A DNA stretch of 64,000 bases from DSOI01 sp041394885 (GCA_041394885.1 JAWKHI010000010.1:1-64000), one strand, 5' to 3'; positions 24,521-33,011 are shown, numbered from the stretch's first letter. Notes: generated by a model from the sequence alone, not told the origin. Translations and numbers: made by a program.

Positions 24521-25351
24521 ATGGCCGCCGGATCCGCACCGAAGCAGGGAGACCACGTTTTTAACGCCGTCGCAATCGGCATCCTGCAGCCGTTTGAGAC
24601 CATGCGGTCCCTGCGTTCGCCCGGCGTGAACGGCCAGGTATTCGTGCCCGTCTACCTGCCGCAAACATACGGGTTGGCGCAGCAATGGGCGGGGTCGCCG
24701 GCGCTGATTGCGTCCCGCGAATTCACCGCCTCCGAGGGCGCCGAAGAGGATGCCTTGCGGGAGATCGCCAAGCTCCGCGCTCGTTTCCCGGCGCTCGCCA
24801 ACATCTCCGCATCGCTGCTGCGCACGATCCACGATCAGAACGCCCGCCGTTTCGGCGAAGCCAGCCGGCGATTTGAGCGGGAACTTCTGGCAGCGGTTCT
24901 TCAGGCGCTCGAAGCGGCCGCCGGGGGCGCGGCGATGACGGCCGGCCCCACCGCCAGTCCCGGAATAGCCTATCAGCAGATGCTCGCCGCCGCTTACGAC
25001 CCCGCAGCCGCGCTGGTAGTGATCACCACGAGCATGGCCCGTGAGAGCATCGGCCAACAGGGCGCGTTCTGCCCGGTGATCGCCGCCATCGCGGAAACAC
25101 TGGATCGCCCGGCCCTGTGGAAAGAGCCCTATCGCGGTTACCGCGCGCATACGCTGACACCCACAGGCACGCTCATCGAGCGAATCCGCGATGCTCTGCT
25201 GCGCATGGAATGGCTGAAAGGTCCGGGAGCCGGCCTCAGTACGATTCTTGGCGCCGAGATCGCGCGCAACGCCAAAGGTCCGCGGGCCTCAGCCGACTGC
25301 GGCCCGATGCTCTATCTGATTCACCAAAAAGTACAGCAGTTGCGGGCCTGA
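24521..25351 (+). CDS. Protein of unknown function (276 aa)
   Basis: I do not recognise this family. The 276-residue product has no signal peptide or membrane helix. It opens with a glycine/aromatic region (FNAVAIGILQPFE, then FVPVYLPQTYGLAQQWAG). A long charged helical stretch follows (about 70-135, ALREIAKLRARFPAL and RRFERELLAAVLQALEAA), then GIAYQQMLAAAYDP, ITTSMARESIGQQGAFCPVIAAIAE and a C-terminal SADCGPMLYLIHQ. It carries three cysteines or fewer and no obvious catalytic motif. AGGAGG at 24512-24517 lies just before the ATG, and it is 16 nt downstream of the Gfo/Idh stop, so it is probably co-transcribed. Codon use looks like its neighbours. Confidence 0.6.
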   Translation: MAAGSAPKQGDHVFNAVAIGILQPFETMRSLRSPGVNGQVFVPVYLPQTYGLAQQWAGSPALIASREFTASEGAEEDALREIAKLRARFPALANISASLLRTIHDQNARRFGEASRRFERELLAAVLQALEAAAGGAAMTAGPTASPGIAYQQMLAAAYDPAAALVVITTSMARESIGQQGAFCPVIAAIAETLDRPALWKEPYRGYRAHTLTPTGTLIERIRDALLRMEWLKGPGAGLSTILGAEIARNAKGPRASADCGPMLYLIHQKVQQLRA

Positions 25352-25354
25352 CGC

Positions 25355-26791
25355 TCAGTTGGCTCCGCAACACTTCTTGTACTTGCGTCCGCTCCCGCAG
25401 GGGCATGGCTCGTTCCGCCCCACCTTCGGCGCCGCCGCCTGGGGCTGCACCTCCGGAGCGTCTTTGTCCTTGCCTGCGCGATGAGCGCGGATCTGCAGAG
25501 CCGCCTCGACCACTTCCTCGTCCTGCTCCGACAACCCGCCGGAGAGTTCGTCCACGCGCTTGCGCAGTTGCTTCATGCCCGCGCGGTTTTCTTCGCCGGG
25601 CGCGGCCAGAATCCAACTGAAGAGGGCATCGGTGCGAAAGTCTTCGTGCTCGAACAGTGCCTCGATCTTCCGCAATTGGCCGCGCAGACCGAGGAATCCA
25701 ACGCCGTAGATCGCCTCTTCGCGGATCTCGCCGTCTTCGTCATCGAGATGGCGCGTGATGTACGGTTCGAAAATGCGGCTCTCGGTGCGCCACATGGCCT
25801 CGAGCGCCTTGGCGCGGGCGGCCTCGTCTTCGTAGACCATCTGCGCATGCGGCATCAGAAATGCGGGTTCGGCCACGGCGCTGAGTCCGATCGCCAAACC
25901 GGCGCGTTCCCATATGCCCGTGGCGGGATCCTCGATGCGCGCGGTCATGGCTTGCCGGATGCGGTCCTGGTCGGCATCGAGACGCAGGGCCTCCCAGGCC
26001 AGACCGCGCACCTGTTCCTCGGCGTCGTTCCGCGCGATGTCGAACAGCCGGTCCGCTTGCTTCGGGTCTAATTCGCGGTTGGTCCATGCGGTCACCGCGG
26101 CCGCGCGCAACGCAGCGGACTCGCTGGCGAGAAACTCGGCCTGCTCCTCCTCGGGAAGGTCACCCACGTCGGGCGGCAATTCCTCGGGATACTCGGCTTC
26201 GATGTCGAAGGGTTCGAGGTCACGGGGAGGATCGTCTTCCAGGGACTCGAGCGCTTTCTCCACCGCCTCCGGGGCTTGCTCACGGGCCGCTTCGAGCGCG
26301 GGCGCCAACGCGGGATCGCCGTACAATCCGGCCAGGAACGCGCCTTCCGGAGGGTCCTTGTCGAGCAGATCGGTGATGAAGACCTTGATCCGGTCGTCGC
26401 GGACGCCGAGCACCGACAGCAGAAATCCGATGTCCTCCACCGGCTCGGCGGTCTCGATCAACGGCCCGACGGCTGGTTCGCCGATCCGGGCCAGTGCCTC
26501 GGCCATCTCGTCGGGCACGTCTTCGGGAAATCGCCGGATCTCACCCATCAGGTACGGCACGGCCTCGGCCGAAGGGCGGGCGGCGATCAGACGGATGAGG
26601 TCAACCGATATGTCGACACGGTCCCCGGAACGGTCCTCGGCGGTGAAGCGGAGCAGTTCCGGCAGCAGGGCGTCGCCACGGTCAAGCAGAGCGCGGATCA
26701 GGCGCCGGTCAAAGGCCAAATGCCCGCGCGCGGCCGCCGAAAGCAATTCATGAACGCCGGTGTCTGCGTATCGTTCCGGAGCGATGGGCAC
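25355..26791 (-). CDS. HEAT-like repeat protein with C-terminal SEC-C zinc motif
   Basis: This 478-residue, strongly acidic protein is made of repeating helical pairs (about 20-400) resembling HEAT or PBS-lyase repeats, for example LLRFTAEDRSGDRVD and DEDGEIREEAIYGVGFLG. It ends with a SEC-C motif (NEPCPCGSGRKYKKCCG), the CxCx(8)CC zinc site known from the tail of SecA, which binds SecB or ribosomes. The start is GTG at 26791. The stop nearly meets the convergent orphan gene. Function is unknown; a scaffold or chaperone-like role is a guess from the fold. Confidence 0.75.
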   Translation of the reverse strand: MPIAPERYADTGVHELLSAAARGHLAFDRRLIRALLDRGDALLPELLRFTAEDRSGDRVDISVDLIRLIAARPSAEAVPYLMGEIRRFPEDVPDEMAEALARIGEPAVGPLIETAEPVEDIGFLLSVLGVRDDRIKVFITDLLDKDPPEGAFLAGLYGDPALAPALEAAREQAPEAVEKALESLEDDPPRDLEPFDIEAEYPEELPPDVGDLPEEEQAEFLASESAALRAAAVTAWTNRELDPKQADRLFDIARNDAEEQVRGLAWEALRLDADQDRIRQAMTARIEDPATGIWERAGLAIGLSAVAEPAFLMPHAQMVYEDEAARAKALEAMWRTESRIFEPYITRHLDDEDGEIREEAIYGVGFLGLRGQLRKIEALFEHEDFRTDALFSWILAAPGEENRAGMKQLRKRVDELSGGLSEQDEEVVEAALQIRAHRAGKDKDAPEVQPQAAAPKVGRNEPCPCGSGRKYKKCCGAN

Positions 26792-26798
26792 GGGATTC

Positions 26799-27545
26799 TC
26801 AGTAAGTGGCCCGGCCGCCGCTGGCGTCGTAGCACTGCGCGGTGACGAACGAGCAATCCGGGCTCGACAGGAAATGCACCACGGCGGCGATTTCCTCGGT
26901 GGTGCCGGTGCGGCGCATGGGGATGCGGGCCGTCATGTAGTCCACCTGCTCCGGCGTCAGTTGATCGAGAATCTTGGTGCGTACCACGGCCGGAGAAACG
27001 GCGTTGACGCAGATGCCTTCGGTGGCCACTTCCTTGCCAAGGGACTTGGTGAATCCGATCACGGCGGCCTTGGTGGCCGAATATCCGGTCATGTTCGGAT
27101 TGCCTTCCTTGCCGGCGATGGAGGCGATGTTGACGATGCGGCCGTACTTGCGGGACCGCATCGGCGCCACCGCTGCCTTGCAAAAATTGAACACGCCGGT
27201 CATGTTGATGTCGATGATCTTCCGCCAGTCCTCGAGAGTCTGCTCCCACAACGGCGCGGCTTTTCCGCCGATGCCGGCGTTGTTGACCAGTATGTCGATG
27301 CGGCCGGTGCGGCCAAGTACCGTCTGAACCGCGGCGTCCACGGAGGCGGGATCGGTGATGTCCACCGGAAGCGCGAAGGCCTTTCCGCCGATAGATTCCG
27401 CCATGGCCGCCGCGCCCGCGGCGTCGATGTCAGCAATCGCTACCGTGGCGCCGGCAGCGGCCAAGCGGCGGGCGATCGCTTCGCCGATGCCGCTTGCCGC
27501 GCCGGTGACGATGGCGGTGTGGCCAGTCAGGTCGAAGAAGCCCAT
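26799..27545 (-). CDS. Short-chain dehydrogenase/reductase (FabG-like)
   Basis: This 248-residue classical SDR has the cofactor loop TGAASGIG at 14-21, NNAG near 88, and the catalytic S142, Y155 and K159 (YSATK). The acidic residue after strand 2 (IADID) favours NAD(H). Likely activity is a 3-oxoacyl or other secondary-alcohol dehydrogenase in the cytoplasm. Its ribosome-binding site AGGAGG lies within the last codons of rplI, whose stop is 6 nt upstream, so it is attached to the ribosomal-protein operon and probably translated by coupling. This neighbour is unusual for rplI. Confidence 0.9.
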   Translation of the reverse strand: MGFFDLTGHTAIVTGAASGIGEAIARRLAAAGATVAIADIDAAGAAAMAESIGGKAFALPVDITDPASVDAAVQTVLGRTGRIDILVNNAGIGGKAAPLWEQTLEDWRKIIDINMTGVFNFCKAAVAPMRSRKYGRIVNIASIAGKEGNPNMTGYSATKAAVIGFTKSLGKEVATEGICVNAVSPAVVRTKILDQLTPEQVDYMTARIPMRRTGTTEEIAAVVHFLSSPDCSFVTAQCYDASGGRATY

Positions 27546-27550
27546 TGGGC

Positions 27551-28006
27551 TTATTCCTCCTCTTTGACAACCGAGACAGGGATGTCGACGCTCACCTCGC
27601 GGTGCAGCCGCACCGTGACGGCGTGATCGCCCAACTGCCGGATCGGTTCGTCGAGGACGATCTTCTTCCGGTCAATGTGATAGCTCTGCGCCTCGAGAGC
27701 CTCGGCGATGTCTTTCGACGTTACCGAGCCGAACAACTGATCGTTCTCCCCGGCCTTTGCCTTGATCGTGATCTTCACAGCCGCCAGAAGCTTCGCCAGC
27801 TCTTTCGACTCCTCGGCCTGCTTGGCCTCCTTGCGGAGATGGGCCTGCCGCTCCTGCTCGACGATCTTTTTGTTGGACTCGGTGGCTGCCACGGCCATCC
27901 GCCGCGGTAGCAGGAAGTTGCGGGCGTAGCCAGGAGCGACGCGGACCAGATCGCCGCGCGAACCGAGATTGTCGACGTCCTCGCGAAGTATGAGTTCCAT
28001 TGCCAT
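27551..28006 (-). CDS. rplI: 50S ribosomal protein L9
   Basis: This 151-residue protein has the L9 N-terminal domain (ELILREDVDNLGSRGDLVRVAPGYARNFLLPR, with the family's G-x-V-V-x-V-x-x-G-Y-x-R-N-x-L pattern). The long connecting helix (about 45-75) and a C-terminal domain with GSVTSKDIAEAL follow. It binds 23S rRNA near the L1 stalk. AAGGAG lies 11 nt before the ATG. It is the last ribosomal gene of the rpsF-rpsR-rplI cluster and ends in EEE, where the SDR gene's ribosome-binding site is embedded. Confidence 0.97.
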   Translation of the reverse strand: MAMELILREDVDNLGSRGDLVRVAPGYARNFLLPRRMAVAATESNKKIVEQERQAHLRKEAKQAEESKELAKLLAAVKITIKAKAGENDQLFGSVTSKDIAEALEAQSYHIDRKKIVLDEPIRQLGDHAVTVRLHREVSVDIPVSVVKEEE

Positions 28007-28035
28007 GATTTTGATTACTCCTTAAGGCCTGGCGC

Positions 28036-28338
28036 CTACCTCGGCGTGCCGGCAAACGGCAGCAAGGCGATGTTCCGGGCCTGCTTGATGGCTTCGCTCA
28101 ACCGGCGCTGGCACGGAGTGCAAACACCGGAAAGACGGCGCGGCACGATCTTGCCGCGGTCGGAAACGAACTGGCTGAGCAGCCGCACGTCTTTGTAGTC
28201 GATCAAATCGATTTTATCGACGCAGAACTTACATACCTTGCGCCGCCGGAAAAACTGCCTCTTGGCGGCGATCGCCTTGTCGCCCCCGGTGGGGCGTTGG
28301 GAACCGGATACGGGTCTTCCACCTCTTGATTCAGCCAT
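28036..28338 (-). CDS. rpsR: 30S ribosomal protein S18
   Basis: This 100-residue protein has a zinc-ribbon-like form of S18: C-x-x-C in KVCKFC and again in GVCTPC, then CQRRLSEAIKQARNIALLPF, the conserved rRNA-binding end. A glycine-rich basic N-terminal extension of about 25 residues precedes the domain. S18 pairs with S6 on the platform of the small subunit, and the genes are adjacent here. AGGAG lies 7 nt upstream of the ATG. Confidence 0.96.
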   Translation of the reverse strand: MAESRGGRPVSGSQRPTGGDKAIAAKRQFFRRRKVCKFCVDKIDLIDYKDVRLLSQFVSDRGKIVPRRLSGVCTPCQRRLSEAIKQARNIALLPFAGTPR

Positions 28339-28350
28339 TGTCGGATCTCC

Positions 28351-28890
28351 TTAAGACTCGCTCGATACAGGTTCGGCCGCTTCCGCCGCCGGTGTGGCTT
28401 CCGCCGCGGGTTCGGGCGGCGCGGCGGGAGCCGGTGTTGCCGACGCGGGGGCTCCTGGCGCCGGATGAGCGGGCGCGCCAGGACCGGGTCCGGGTGCTCC
28501 CGGGCCGGCCGCGGGTACGGCCGGGGCGGAAGGCGCCACAATCGCCGGCTTCCGGGCCGCTCGTTTCTCGCGCGCCTTTCTGCGCTTTTCCAGCCACTTC
28601 AGCTTCTCGTCCATGCGCACCGTCAGGTACTTGGTGATGATATCGGCCACGCGCAAACGGCGTTCGATCTCCTTCACCACTTCCGGCCCCGCATGGAAGA
28701 ACAAGAGCACGAAATAACCTTCGCTCTGCTTGTTCACGCGGTAGGCGAGCCGTCGCACGCCCCATTTTTCGGTTCTCTCGAGCTTGCCCCCGGCTTGCGT
28801 GATCACCGATTCCAGTTGGGCGTTGAATGCGTCCAACTCCTCCTCGGTAACATCCGGTTTGGCGATGTACAACTCTTCGTAACTTCTCAT
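28351..28890 (-). CDS. rpsF: 30S ribosomal protein S6 with long Ala/Pro-rich tail
   Basis: This 179-residue protein has the ferredoxin-like S6 domain in the first ~100 residues: RSYEELYIAKPDVTEEELDAF, KWGVRRLAYRVNKQSEGYFVL and ITKYLTVRMDEK. The remaining ~80 residues (basic linker, then an Ala/Pro/Gly-rich and finally Glu-rich tail) are not part of the usual fold; many S6 proteins end near residue 95-135. S6 binds S18 and 16S rRNA. The start overlaps the pth stop by 4 nt (ATGA). Confidence 0.96.
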   Translation of the reverse strand: MRSYEELYIAKPDVTEEELDAFNAQLESVITQAGGKLERTEKWGVRRLAYRVNKQSEGYFVLLFFHAGPEVVKEIERRLRVADIITKYLTVRMDEKLKWLEKRRKAREKRAARKPAIVAPSAPAVPAAGPGAPGPGPGAPAHPAPGAPASATPAPAAPPEPAAEATPAAEAAEPVSSES

Positions 28891-29525
28891 TGTTCCCCTT
28901 CTAATGAGCCTTGGGCGCGGCGATTGTAAGTCGCCATGGCCTTTTCGACGCCCTCGGCAGCTATGGACTCCACCGCCTGAGCCGATCGCTCGAGCAGTTC
29001 ATCCAATTCTTTCCACTGCGCCTTTCGAATCGGATCCAGGACGAATTTCGCCCCGTCCCCAATCGGCCGGCCCGGATGGATACCCAGCCGCAGCCGGGCG
29101 AAATTTTCAGTCCCCAAGCTCCGCGCCACGGATTTCACTCCGTTGTGCCCGGCGTCGGAACCTTTGGGCCGGATCCGGATCTGCATCCACGGCAGTGCCA
29201 GTTCATCATAAACCAGCAGCAGGTTTTCCGGTCCCATCTCATATTTTTCCAGCAGCGCGCGCACGGACCCGCCGCTCAGATTCATGAATGTCTGCGGCTT
29301 GGCCAGCACCGCCTCGGTTTCCCCAAGCCGGCCCAGCCCCACCACCGCTTGCGCTTCCTTGCGCACCACACGGATCCCGTTGCGCTCCGCCAAACGGTCC
29401 ACGGTCATGAAACCCAGGTTATGCGGCGTCATTTCGTACTGCGCTCCCGGATTTCCCAACCCGGCCACCAACAGCCGGCGCGGCGGACGCGCTGGCTGTC
29501 GCGGCTTCTCCGGCGATAAAGACAT
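28887..29525 (-). CDS. pth: Peptidyl-tRNA hydrolase
   Basis: This 212-residue bacterial-type Pth hydrolyses peptidyl-tRNA released prematurely from ribosomes. The signature residues are LLVAGLGNPGAQYEMTPHNL (with the conserved Asn and catalytic His in TPHN), KPQTFMNLSGGSV, VYDELALPW and GSDAGHNGVKSV. The N-terminus has an extra ~15 basic/proline-rich residues before the domain. It lies between rplY and rpsF, a common arrangement, and overlaps rpsF by 4 nt. The Shine-Dalgarno (GTGG) is weak. Confidence 0.96.
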   Translation of the reverse strand: MSLSPEKPRQPARPPRRLLVAGLGNPGAQYEMTPHNLGFMTVDRLAERNGIRVVRKEAQAVVGLGRLGETEAVLAKPQTFMNLSGGSVRALLEKYEMGPENLLLVYDELALPWMQIRIRPKGSDAGHNGVKSVARSLGTENFARLRLGIHPGRPIGDGAKFVLDPIRKAQWKELDELLERSAQAVESIAAEGVEKAMATYNRRAQGSLEGEQ

Positions 29526-29545
29526 TCCACATCACAACAACAAAA

Positions 29546-30220
29546 CTACTTCTTCTTCTCGTCCTTCTTCTCGCCGGCGGCCTCTTCCTTCTTGCCCTTC
29601 TTCGCCACTTCCGGCTCGGCCGCGGCTGTCGCTTCCGCCGTCGCCGTGGTGTCTGAGGTGCGGATCGAGATCACGTGCGCAATCACGGCATCGGCCGGGC
29701 TCAGCAACTTCATGGACCCGGGCAGTTCGATGTCGCCGGCGCGAAGGCTGGTGCCGATCAACATTTCCGTCACGTCCCGCGTGAAGGAATCCGGAATCTC
29801 CTCCGGCAAACACTCCACTTCGATTTCGCGAACGATCACTTCGAACTGGCCGCCCTGGATCTTCACGCCCTTGGGATCGCCCGTTGTGTGCACCGGAATC
29901 TTCACGCGGAGCCTCTTGGCCAAGTCAATCCGCAGCAGATCCACGTGCATCAATGACTCGCGCACCGGATGGTGCAGCCAGTCGACGATCATCGTGGGTG
30001 TCCGTTCCCCGCCGGTTACCGCCAGGTCGAAAATCGTGTTGTGACCGGTGCCGCTGTGCAGAATCCGGCCAATTTCTTTCGGGCTCACGGTGAGGGGAAC
30101 GCTTTCGCCCCCGGTTCCGTAAAGCACGGCGGGAATCATGCCGGACGCGCGCAGGCGCCGGGCCGCGTTCTTGCCCCGGGACTCCCGGGGTTCCGCGCTG
30201 ATCGTAATGTCTTTTCTCAT
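29546..30220 (-). CDS. rplY: 50S ribosomal protein L25, long form (CTC/TL5 type)
   Basis: This 224-residue protein has the 5S rRNA-binding N-terminal L25 domain (ITISAEPRESRGKNAARRLRASG, IPAVLYGTG) and the C-terminal TL5/CTC domain (FEVIVREIEVECLPEEIPD, then ADAVIAHVI). It ends in an acidic/lysine-rich tail (GKKEEAAGEKKDEKKK). It binds 5S rRNA in the central protuberance. GAGGAAG lies 5 nt before the ATG. It starts the run of translation genes 64 nt downstream of prs. Confidence 0.95.
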   Translation of the reverse strand: MRKDITISAEPRESRGKNAARRLRASGMIPAVLYGTGGESVPLTVSPKEIGRILHSGTGHNTIFDLAVTGGERTPTMIVDWLHHPVRESLMHVDLLRIDLAKRLRVKIPVHTTGDPKGVKIQGGQFEVIVREIEVECLPEEIPDSFTRDVTEMLIGTSLRAGDIELPGSMKLLSPADAVIAHVISIRTSDTTATAEATAAAEPEVAKKGKKEEAAGEKKDEKKK

Positions 30221-30284
30221 CGCAACTTCCTCTATTCCGCGAGGCGCGCCAGCTCGGTTGTCCGGCGCGGTGCCCGCCTGAAAT

Positions 30285-31226
30285 TTATACGAACAAAGTA
30301 CTCACCGATGTCTCTTCGTGGATGGACTGAATCGCCTTGGCCAGCAACGAAGCCACCGACAGCGTCCGGATCCGGCTGCACCGCGCAGCCTCGCGCGACA
30401 AAGGAATCGAATTGGTCAACACCACTTCCATGATTTGAGATTCTTCGATCCGCTGCACGGCCGGCCCGCTGAGCACCGCGTGCGTGGCGCAGGCCGACAC
30501 AGCTTTGGCCCCGTTCTTGAGCAGGGCTTCGGCGCCCTTGACCAGCGTGCCTGCCGTGTCGATCAGATCGTCGACAATCAGGCAATGCTTGCCGCGAACG
30601 TCGCCGATCACATTCATCACCTCGGCCACGTTCATCTCCTCGCGCCGCTTGTCGACGATGGCGAGCGGCCGGTTCAACCGCTTGGCGAACGCGCGCGCCC
30701 GCTCCACGCCGCCGGCGTCGGGTGACACGATCAGAAGATCGTCGTGCGCCTCGCGAAAATAGTCGATCAACACTGGCGCGGCGAACAGATGGTCCACCGG
30801 AATGTCGAAAAAACCCTGTATCTGCGCCGCATGCAGATCCAACGACAGAATGCGGTTCGCACCCGCGGTCTCCAGAAGACTCGCCACCACCTTTGCCGAA
30901 ATCGGAACCCGCGGCTTGTCCTTGCGATCCTGCCGGGCATAGCCGTAGTAGGGGAGCACCGCCGTGATCCGCTCCGCCGACGCCCGGCGCAGCGCGTCGA
31001 TCATGAAAATCAACTCGAGGAGGTTGCGATCGACCGGAGTGCAGGTCGGTTGGACCACGAACACGTCCATGCCCCGCACGTTTTCCTGCACTTGCAGGTA
31101 TATCTCGCCGTCGGAAAACGTGCGCACCGAGGCATCGCCCAGCTTGCGGCCCAAAAAGCTGCAGATCTCCTGTGCCAACGCGGGGTTAGCGTTTCCCGTG
31201 AAAACCTTCAGGCGATCGCCGTTCAT
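30285..31226 (-). CDS. prs: Ribose-phosphate pyrophosphokinase (PRPP synthetase)
   Basis: This is 313 residues from the ATG at 31226, which overlaps the ispE stop as ATGA. It begins NGDRLKVFTGNANPALAQEI. ATP site residues include RQDRKD, the flexible loop and DLHAAQIQGFF. The PRPP-binding loop is VDDLIDTAGT, with VSPDAGGVERAR before it. The enzyme makes phosphoribosyl pyrophosphate from ribose 5-phosphate and ATP for nucleotide, His, Trp and NAD synthesis. The neighbouring apt and the downstream hpt both use its product. An in-frame start nine codons earlier is less likely. Confidence 0.96.
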   Translation of the reverse strand: MNGDRLKVFTGNANPALAQEICSFLGRKLGDASVRTFSDGEIYLQVQENVRGMDVFVVQPTCTPVDRNLLELIFMIDALRRASAERITAVLPYYGYARQDRKDKPRVPISAKVVASLLETAGANRILSLDLHAAQIQGFFDIPVDHLFAAPVLIDYFREAHDDLLIVSPDAGGVERARAFAKRLNRPLAIVDKRREEMNVAEVMNVIGDVRGKHCLIVDDLIDTAGTLVKGAEALLKNGAKAVSACATHAVLSGPAVQRIEESQIMEVVLTNSIPLSREAARCSRIRTLSVASLLAKAIQSIHEETSVSTLFV

Positions 31227-32200
31227 GAAAAGTTCCTGCCGCGCGGCGGCCATTCCTTACCTTCAATCCGATCGCCGAGCGCCCTCCGCCATCCTGCGCG
31301 GTACTGGCCGCGGCTCAGAAGACGGATTGGCTCCACCCGGGCGCCGGGAAACCGTTCCCTTATCGACACACAGGCCGCATCCCGTTCGCCGCCATTCCGA
31401 AACAGGGCAAAAAGGGCTGACCCGCTTCCGGTCATCCGCGCCATCTCCGCCCCCAATCGTCGCAACGCGCGCGCCATCTGAGCCAATTCAGGATGTCGCG
31501 GGAAAACGGCGGCTTCGAAATCGTTCTCGCAGAGTGACTTCCATGTTTCCGGCGCGTCCGGACAGTCCAGGACCTGCGCCAGCAACTGGAACCTTTTCAT
31601 TTTACGGAGCGCCTCCGGCGAAGTCAATTCGGTTACAGGGCGGCCCAGCGCCGCATACGCCCCCGCCGTCGCAACCCCCGCCTCCGGCTTCACCATCAAA
31701 GCCGGCGCCGGCCCGGGACCCGCCAATGGGTAAAGCTCGGTTCCACGCCCGATTCCCAACGCCGTTCCTCCCATCAGGAAGAAGGGAACGTCGCTGCCAA
31801 GCGCCGCGGCCATATCGTGCAGCCGGCCGGCCTCGATGGCCTTCCCGCACATCACCGGAAGCGCGAGGAGCACCGCGGCGGCGTCGCTCGATCCTCCGCC
31901 CATCCCCGCTCCCATCGGGATTTTTTTCTGCAGCCCAATTCGCACGCGGCCCCGAATCCGCAGCGCCTCGAGCACACGGTCCGCCGCGCTGGCCGCAAGA
32001 TTCGGACCCTCGATCGGCGTGTCCGATGCCACCTCCACGTTGGTCCTCACGCCCGGCGTGAATTCGATGTCCAATCGATCGGTCAGCGAGACCGTCTGCA
32101 ACACGGTTCTCAACTCATGGAAACCGGTCGGCTGCTTGTGGAGCACGAGCAGGCTCAGGTTGACCTTCGCGTAGGCCGGCACGCGTACACGCGCGGACAT
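31223..32200 (-). CDS. ispE: 4-diphosphocytidyl-2-C-methyl-D-erythritol kinase
   Basis: This 325-residue GHMP-family kinase is of the MEP isoprenoid pathway. The N-terminus has AYAKVNLSLLVLHKQPTGFHEL with the substrate-binding pattern, and the ATP loop PMGAGMGGGSSDAA at 95-108 is the GHMP glycine motif. MTGSGSALFALF forms the third motif. It phosphorylates the 2-OH of diphosphocytidyl-methylerythritol in the cytoplasm. It starts 1 nt after the apt stop and overlaps prs by 4 nt. IspE-prs adjacency is common in bacteria; the tRNA often found beside them is not seen here. Confidence 0.95.
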   Translation of the reverse strand: MSARVRVPAYAKVNLSLLVLHKQPTGFHELRTVLQTVSLTDRLDIEFTPGVRTNVEVASDTPIEGPNLAASAADRVLEALRIRGRVRIGLQKKIPMGAGMGGGSSDAAAVLLALPVMCGKAIEAGRLHDMAAALGSDVPFFLMGGTALGIGRGTELYPLAGPGPAPALMVKPEAGVATAGAYAALGRPVTELTSPEALRKMKRFQLLAQVLDCPDAPETWKSLCENDFEAAVFPRHPELAQMARALRRLGAEMARMTGSGSALFALFRNGGERDAACVSIRERFPGARVEPIRLLSRGQYRAGWRRALGDRIEGKEWPPRGRNFS

Positions 32201-32201
32201 G

Positions 32202-32717
32202 TCAGTAATGCAGAACGGAGTGGATCGCGTGCCCGGTGAGTCTGTCGCGGCCCTTCAGAAAATCCAGCTCGATGACGAACCCCAAGCCGGCCACCTGGCC
32301 GCCCAGTTTCTCCACCAGTCGGGCGACCGCGGCCGCGGTGCCGCCGGTGGCGAGAACATCGTCGACGATCAGCACCCGTTGGCCCGGCTCGATCGCGTCC
32401 GCGTGAATCTCGAGCGAGTCCGTGCCGTACTCGAGATCGTACTCCATCCGGACCGTGGCAGCGGGAAGCTTTTTCGGCTTGCGCACGGGTACGAACCCCT
32501 TGCCGAGCGCATAGGCGACGGCGGGAGCGAAAATGAACCCCCGCGCTTCGATGCCCAGGATCAGATCCGCTTCGGTGGCTTTGTACCGGTCCTCCAGCGC
32601 ACCGATCACGCGGCGCAGGCCGCCGCTGTCTTTCAGCAGCGTGGTGATGTCGTAAAAATTGATCCCGGGCTTGGGAAAGTCAGGGACTTCGCGAATGAGT
32701 GTCTTCAGATCTTCCAT
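32202..32717 (-). CDS. apt: Adenine phosphoribosyltransferase
   Basis: This 171-residue protein has the type I PRTase fold. The PRPP-binding loop is VLIVDDVLATGGTAAA at 115-130, with VPDFPKPGINFYDITTLL at the N-terminus and GIEARGFIFAPAVAYAL (adenine-site loop). It converts adenine and PRPP to AMP for purine salvage in the cytoplasm. Together with prs two genes downstream and hpt elsewhere in the window it supports salvage of purine bases. It lies 24 nt downstream of the acylphosphatase gene. Confidence 0.95.
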   Translation of the reverse strand: MEDLKTLIREVPDFPKPGINFYDITTLLKDSGGLRRVIGALEDRYKATEADLILGIEARGFIFAPAVAYALGKGFVPVRKPKKLPAATVRMEYDLEYGTDSLEIHADAIEPGQRVLIVDDVLATGGTAAAVARLVEKLGGQVAGLGFVIELDFLKGRDRLTGHAIHSVLHY

Positions 32718-32741
32718 GGCGTGTGTATGAAACGGGGATGT

Positions 32742-33011
32742 TTAGCGGATGCGGAAACCCTTCAATTCTAGCATCGCGGCTTCTTCGTCCCTAACCGTGC
32801 GAACGTCGGCCCACCGCGGCCCACGCCGGATCGCGGCCGCGATCTCTCCTTGCCCGCTCTCGCCGGCGATGACGTACGCTTCCACCGATCCGTCGTCGAG
32901 ATTGCGCACCCAGCCGCTCGCGCCCGCATCCACGGCCGCCTTCTGGACGAAGCGCCGGACCCCCACGCCTTGGACACGGCCGCTCACCACATAACGCCGC
33001 GCGCAAGTCAT
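32742..33011 (-). CDS. acyP: Acylphosphatase
   Basis: This 89-residue protein has the family's substrate motif GRVQGVGVR (R19) and catalytic N37 in GWVRNLDDGSVEA. It hydrolyses acyl phosphates such as carbamoyl or 1,3-bisphosphoglyceryl phosphate in the cytoplasm. The ATG at 33011 overlaps the ThuA-like gene's stop (ATGA). A longer in-frame extension upstream runs entirely inside that gene and adds no similarity, so it was not used. Confidence 0.88.
   Translation of the reverse strand: MTCARRYVVSGRVQGVGVRRFVQKAAVDAGASGWVRNLDDGSVEAYVIAGESGQGEIAAAIRRGPRWADVRTVRDEEAAMLELKGFRIR

Noticed and set aside
31215..31230. A tRNA gene between ispE and prs, as in many bacteria
   Set aside because: The genes overlap by 4 nt, so there is no room for one.
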